Below, in pieces: positions 13,260-15,037 of a DNA stretch of 15,037 nt (within the stretch, counting starts at the first letter, position 1; each line of letters starts with the position of its first letter). Source of the DNA: Acidaminococcaceae bacterium (GTDB lineage Bacteria > Bacillota > Negativicutes > Acidaminococcales > Acidaminococcaceae); contig JAFSOW010000199.1 of NCBI GenBank assembly GCA_017443165.1, positions 1 to 15,037 of the forward strand, written 5' to 3'. Made by a program: the position numbers and the translations under genes. The notes below the pieces were generated by a model, which ran no database searches, had not been told where the DNA came from, and was given only the letters and a program-made list of their open reading frames with translations.

Positions 13260-14297
13260 TTGCTGGAATCTTTAATAAAGAAGATTTTCGGAGATCCCAA
13301 TGAAAAAGAATTAAAAAACATCCAGCCGATTGTAGACAAAATCAACGCGCTGGAACCTGAGATGGAACGGATGAGCTCCGCCAACCTGCAGGCAAAGACG
13401 GCTGAATTTAAACTGCGCCTGAAAAAAGGCGAGACGCTGGATGATATTTTGCCGGAAGCTTTTGCGGTGGTAAGGGAAGCGTCCAAGCGCGCCACCGGTC
13501 TGCGCCATTTTGATGTGCAGCTGATTGGCGGCGTAGTGCTGCACCGTGGCAAGATTTCCGAGATGCGTACCGGCGAAGGCAAGACTCTGGTGGCAACTCT
13601 GCCGGTGTATCTGAACGCGCTGACCGGTCACGGCGTTCATGTAGTTACTGTCAACGATTATCTGGCTCGCCGTGACAGTGTGGATATGGGCCGTATTTAT
13701 AATTTTCTGGGTCTGACAGTGGGTCTGATTGTCCATGATCTTGATTTCGCGGAACGGAAGGCTGCGTACCAGGCGGATATCACGTACGGAACCAACAATG
13801 AATTCGGCTTTGATTATCTCCGCGACAACATGGTGGTTGATAAGGATCAGATGGTGCAGCGGGAACTAAATTACTGCATTGTGGACGAAGTGGACTCGAT
13901 TCTGATCGACGAGGCCCGTACTCCGCTGATTATTTCCGGCCCCGGTGAAAAGTCTGCCGATCTGTACAAAGTCATCGCCCGTATCGTCGCCAACATGAAA
14001 CCGGGCGAAGATTACACTGTCGATGAAAAGCAGAAGCAGGTAGCACCTACGGAAGTGGGTATTGCCAAAGCGGAAAAGGCGCTGGGCGTGACAAACCTGT
14101 ATGATACTGAACACGGCGTGGATTTCTCCCACCATATCATGTGCGCGATCAAAGCCAAGGAGTTGATGATTCGTGACCGGGATTATGTGGTGAAAGACGG
14201 AGAGGTCATCATCGTCGACGAATTTACCGGACGTCTGATGTACGGGCGCCGTTATTCCGAGGGCCTGCACCAGGCCATCGAGGCCAAGGAAGGCGTA
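13260..14297 (+). CDS. secA: Preprotein translocase ATPase SecA, N-terminal part, truncated at a joint
   Basis: Residues 1-346 are a normal SecA N-terminus, the motor that drives preproteins through SecYEG. It starts at TTG 13260 ([20 protein letters not shown]), 8 nt after AAGGAG. Walker A is MRTGEGKT with Lys108 and Walker [15 protein letters not shown] has Asp209-Glu210, at the same numbers as in E. coli SecA. The preprotein cross-linking region and the return to the motor core ([28 protein letters not shown]) are present. SecA should then continue with a stretch like KVQxESQTLATITFQNYFRxYxKLAGMTGTA and run to over 800 residues. Instead the homology stops at EGV346 and the frame runs on, without a stop, into an unrelated lipoprotein-like sequence. 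An intact secA is essential, so this is unlikely to be the true chromosomal state. Confidence 0.88.
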
Positions 14298-14309
14298 GTT
14301 ACTAGTCGA
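14295..14309. other. Abrupt joint between secA and unrelated sequence
   Basis: SecA homology ends at the codon 14295-14297. The next gene-like start is ATG 14310. The few bases between (GTTACTAGTCGA) belong to neither in any recognisable way. No inverted repeats, target duplication, transposase or integrase accompany the change, but composition and codon use shift at once to AT-rich. A chimeric contig is more likely than an insertion. Confidence 0.75.
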
Positions 14310-15037
14310 ATGTTAAATCGTGTCCTTTGTTGTATTGTATTGGCTGTTTGCTGTGCGTTTTGCGGCGTTGTAAATTGTACGGATAATTCAAACAGTTCTC
14401 AGAACCTTAAATCTTCTTTAATTCCATATTTAATTTCAGAACAAAAATCTCAACTGATCCCAAGAGAGATTTTGTTTGCAAAACCCGACCGATTTTGCGT
14501 GCGTCTCAGTCCTAACGGCAGGTATATTTCATATTTTTCTCGTTCAGGAAGTGAAGTCGAACTTCATATCGATACTGTAGATGGGAAGCGGCAACAAATT
14601 TTTAAAGTAAAAGAAGCCAGAAATATGTATGGATACAGGTGGTGTTATACAAACAATCACATTTTGCTTCCTGAAGATAATCAAGGTGATGAAAACGACC
14701 ATATTTTGTGTCTCAACATAAAAACGGGCGAGAAAAAAAATCTTACACCGTTTGAAACATTTGGAAAATCAAAATCATATGTAGAAGAGCTATCAAAGGA
14801 TTTCCCCAATGAAGCGATTATCAGCAATAATAAACGCAATGCCCAGCGTTTTGATGCTTACCGCGTGAATATTGAGACAGGAGAATGTGATCGAGTATTC
14901 GAAAACAACGCCTATATTAGTATGATATTTGACGAGAAACTGCAGTTGAAAGCACTCTCGAGAATATTATCAAATGGAGATGTGGAATTATTGACCGCAC
15001 GCGGAGATGTCGTATTAAAAATTCCGTGCGAAGAAGC
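14310..15037 (+). CDS. N-terminal part of a lipoprotein resembling S9-family (prolyl oligopeptidase-like) peptidase (partial)
   Basis: The frame is open from ATG 14310 to the end of the window (242 residues) and continues beyond it. It begins with a Cys-rich lipoprotein-like signal peptide ([23 protein letters not shown]) with possible lipid sites in AFC or VVNC. A segment [28 protein letters not shown] follows, which matches the start of the beta-propeller of S9 peptidases of proteobacterial type (typically IPREVLFGNPxRxxxxLSPDGxxIAY). Repeats such as DGKRQQIF and [11 protein letters not shown] fit propeller blades. The catalytic alpha/beta-hydrolase domain would lie outside the window, so peptidase activity cannot be shown. 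It is in frame with secA upstream. AAGGAAGG at 14286-14293 belongs to secA and is too far (16 nt) to be a convincing RBS. AT-richness (only 16 G/C in 14401-14460 by hand count) contrasts with the rest of the window. Confidence 0.6.
   Translation, partial: MLNRVLCCIVLAVCCAFCGVVNCTDNSNSSQNLKSSLIPYLISEQKSQLIPREILFAKPDRFCVRLSPNGRYISYFSRSGSEVELHIDTVDGKRQQIFKVKEARNMYGYRWCYTNNHILLPEDNQGDENDHILCLNIKTGEKKNLTPFETFGKSKSYVEELSKDFPNEAIISNNKRNAQRFDAYRVNIETGECDRVFENNAYISMIFDEKLQLKALSRILSNGDVELLTARGDVVLKIPCEE

Noticed and set aside
14301..14306. ACTAGT (SpeI site) at the secA joint as a sign of cloning vector
   Set aside because: A single six-base site is expected by chance and no vector or adaptor sequence adjoins it.
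13260..15037. A genuine SecA-peptidase fusion protein
   Set aside because: The joint cuts SecA in its motor core and is followed by a complete signal peptide, which makes no sense as a functional fusion; a chimeric assembly fits better.

Overview
The window looks like the chromosome of an anaerobic, diderm Firmicute of the Negativicutes type, possibly the gut-associated Acidaminococcaceae. The support is circumstantial: a tripartite tricarboxylate transporter, polar amino acid ABC transporters with lipoprotein binding proteins, a class III CoA-transferase, long-form HPF, strong AGGAGG ribosome binding sites, TTGACA/TATAAT-type promoters and moderate GC. No rRNA, tRNA, CRISPR array or insertion sequence was seen. 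The taxonomic guess is inference.

Layout. 1-87 is the 3' end of serC with a terminator. 154-4533 is a transport operon: an unexported sialidase-like (BNR/Asp-box) protein, then tctC, tctB and tctA, with two tandem stem-loops between tctC and tctB and a large terminator at the end. 4623-5175 is a minus-strand YbaK-type tRNA-editing gene with its promoter. 5274-5380 is an unexplained element bounded by perfect 20-bp inverted arms, followed by a CaiB/BaiF CoA-transferase that keeps the His/Asp pair of alpha-methylacyl-CoA racemases. A shared terminator separates it from a convergent minus-strand HD-GYP-like gene.

7635-11331 is a polar amino acid uptake locus. A promoter feeds a leader of about 320 nt that folds by eye into several helices, then come two paralogous binding lipoproteins, each followed by a terminator-like hairpin. 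A separate promoter then drives the permease and ATPase genes, which overlap by 4 nt. 11412-12230 is an exported PepSY-like protein with two C-terminal zinc ribbons. 12357-12476 is a structured leader for hpf, possibly of the raiA-motif type, followed by hpf itself and a strong terminator.

At 13260 secA begins normally with its own promoter, RBS and both Walker motifs, but its homology stops near residue 346 (about 14297). In the same frame, with no stop codon, the sequence becomes the signal peptide and N-terminus of a lipoprotein resembling S9-family (prolyl oligopeptidase-like) peptidases. This part is clearly more AT-rich. A chimeric assembly joint is the likeliest explanation, and everything after about 14297 should be treated as possibly from another organism.

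The least explained signals are the 20-bp-arm element at 5274-5380, the long amino-acid-transporter leader at 7681-7955, the switch-like hpf leader, and the pairing of a cytoplasmic sialidase-fold protein with a TTT transporter.
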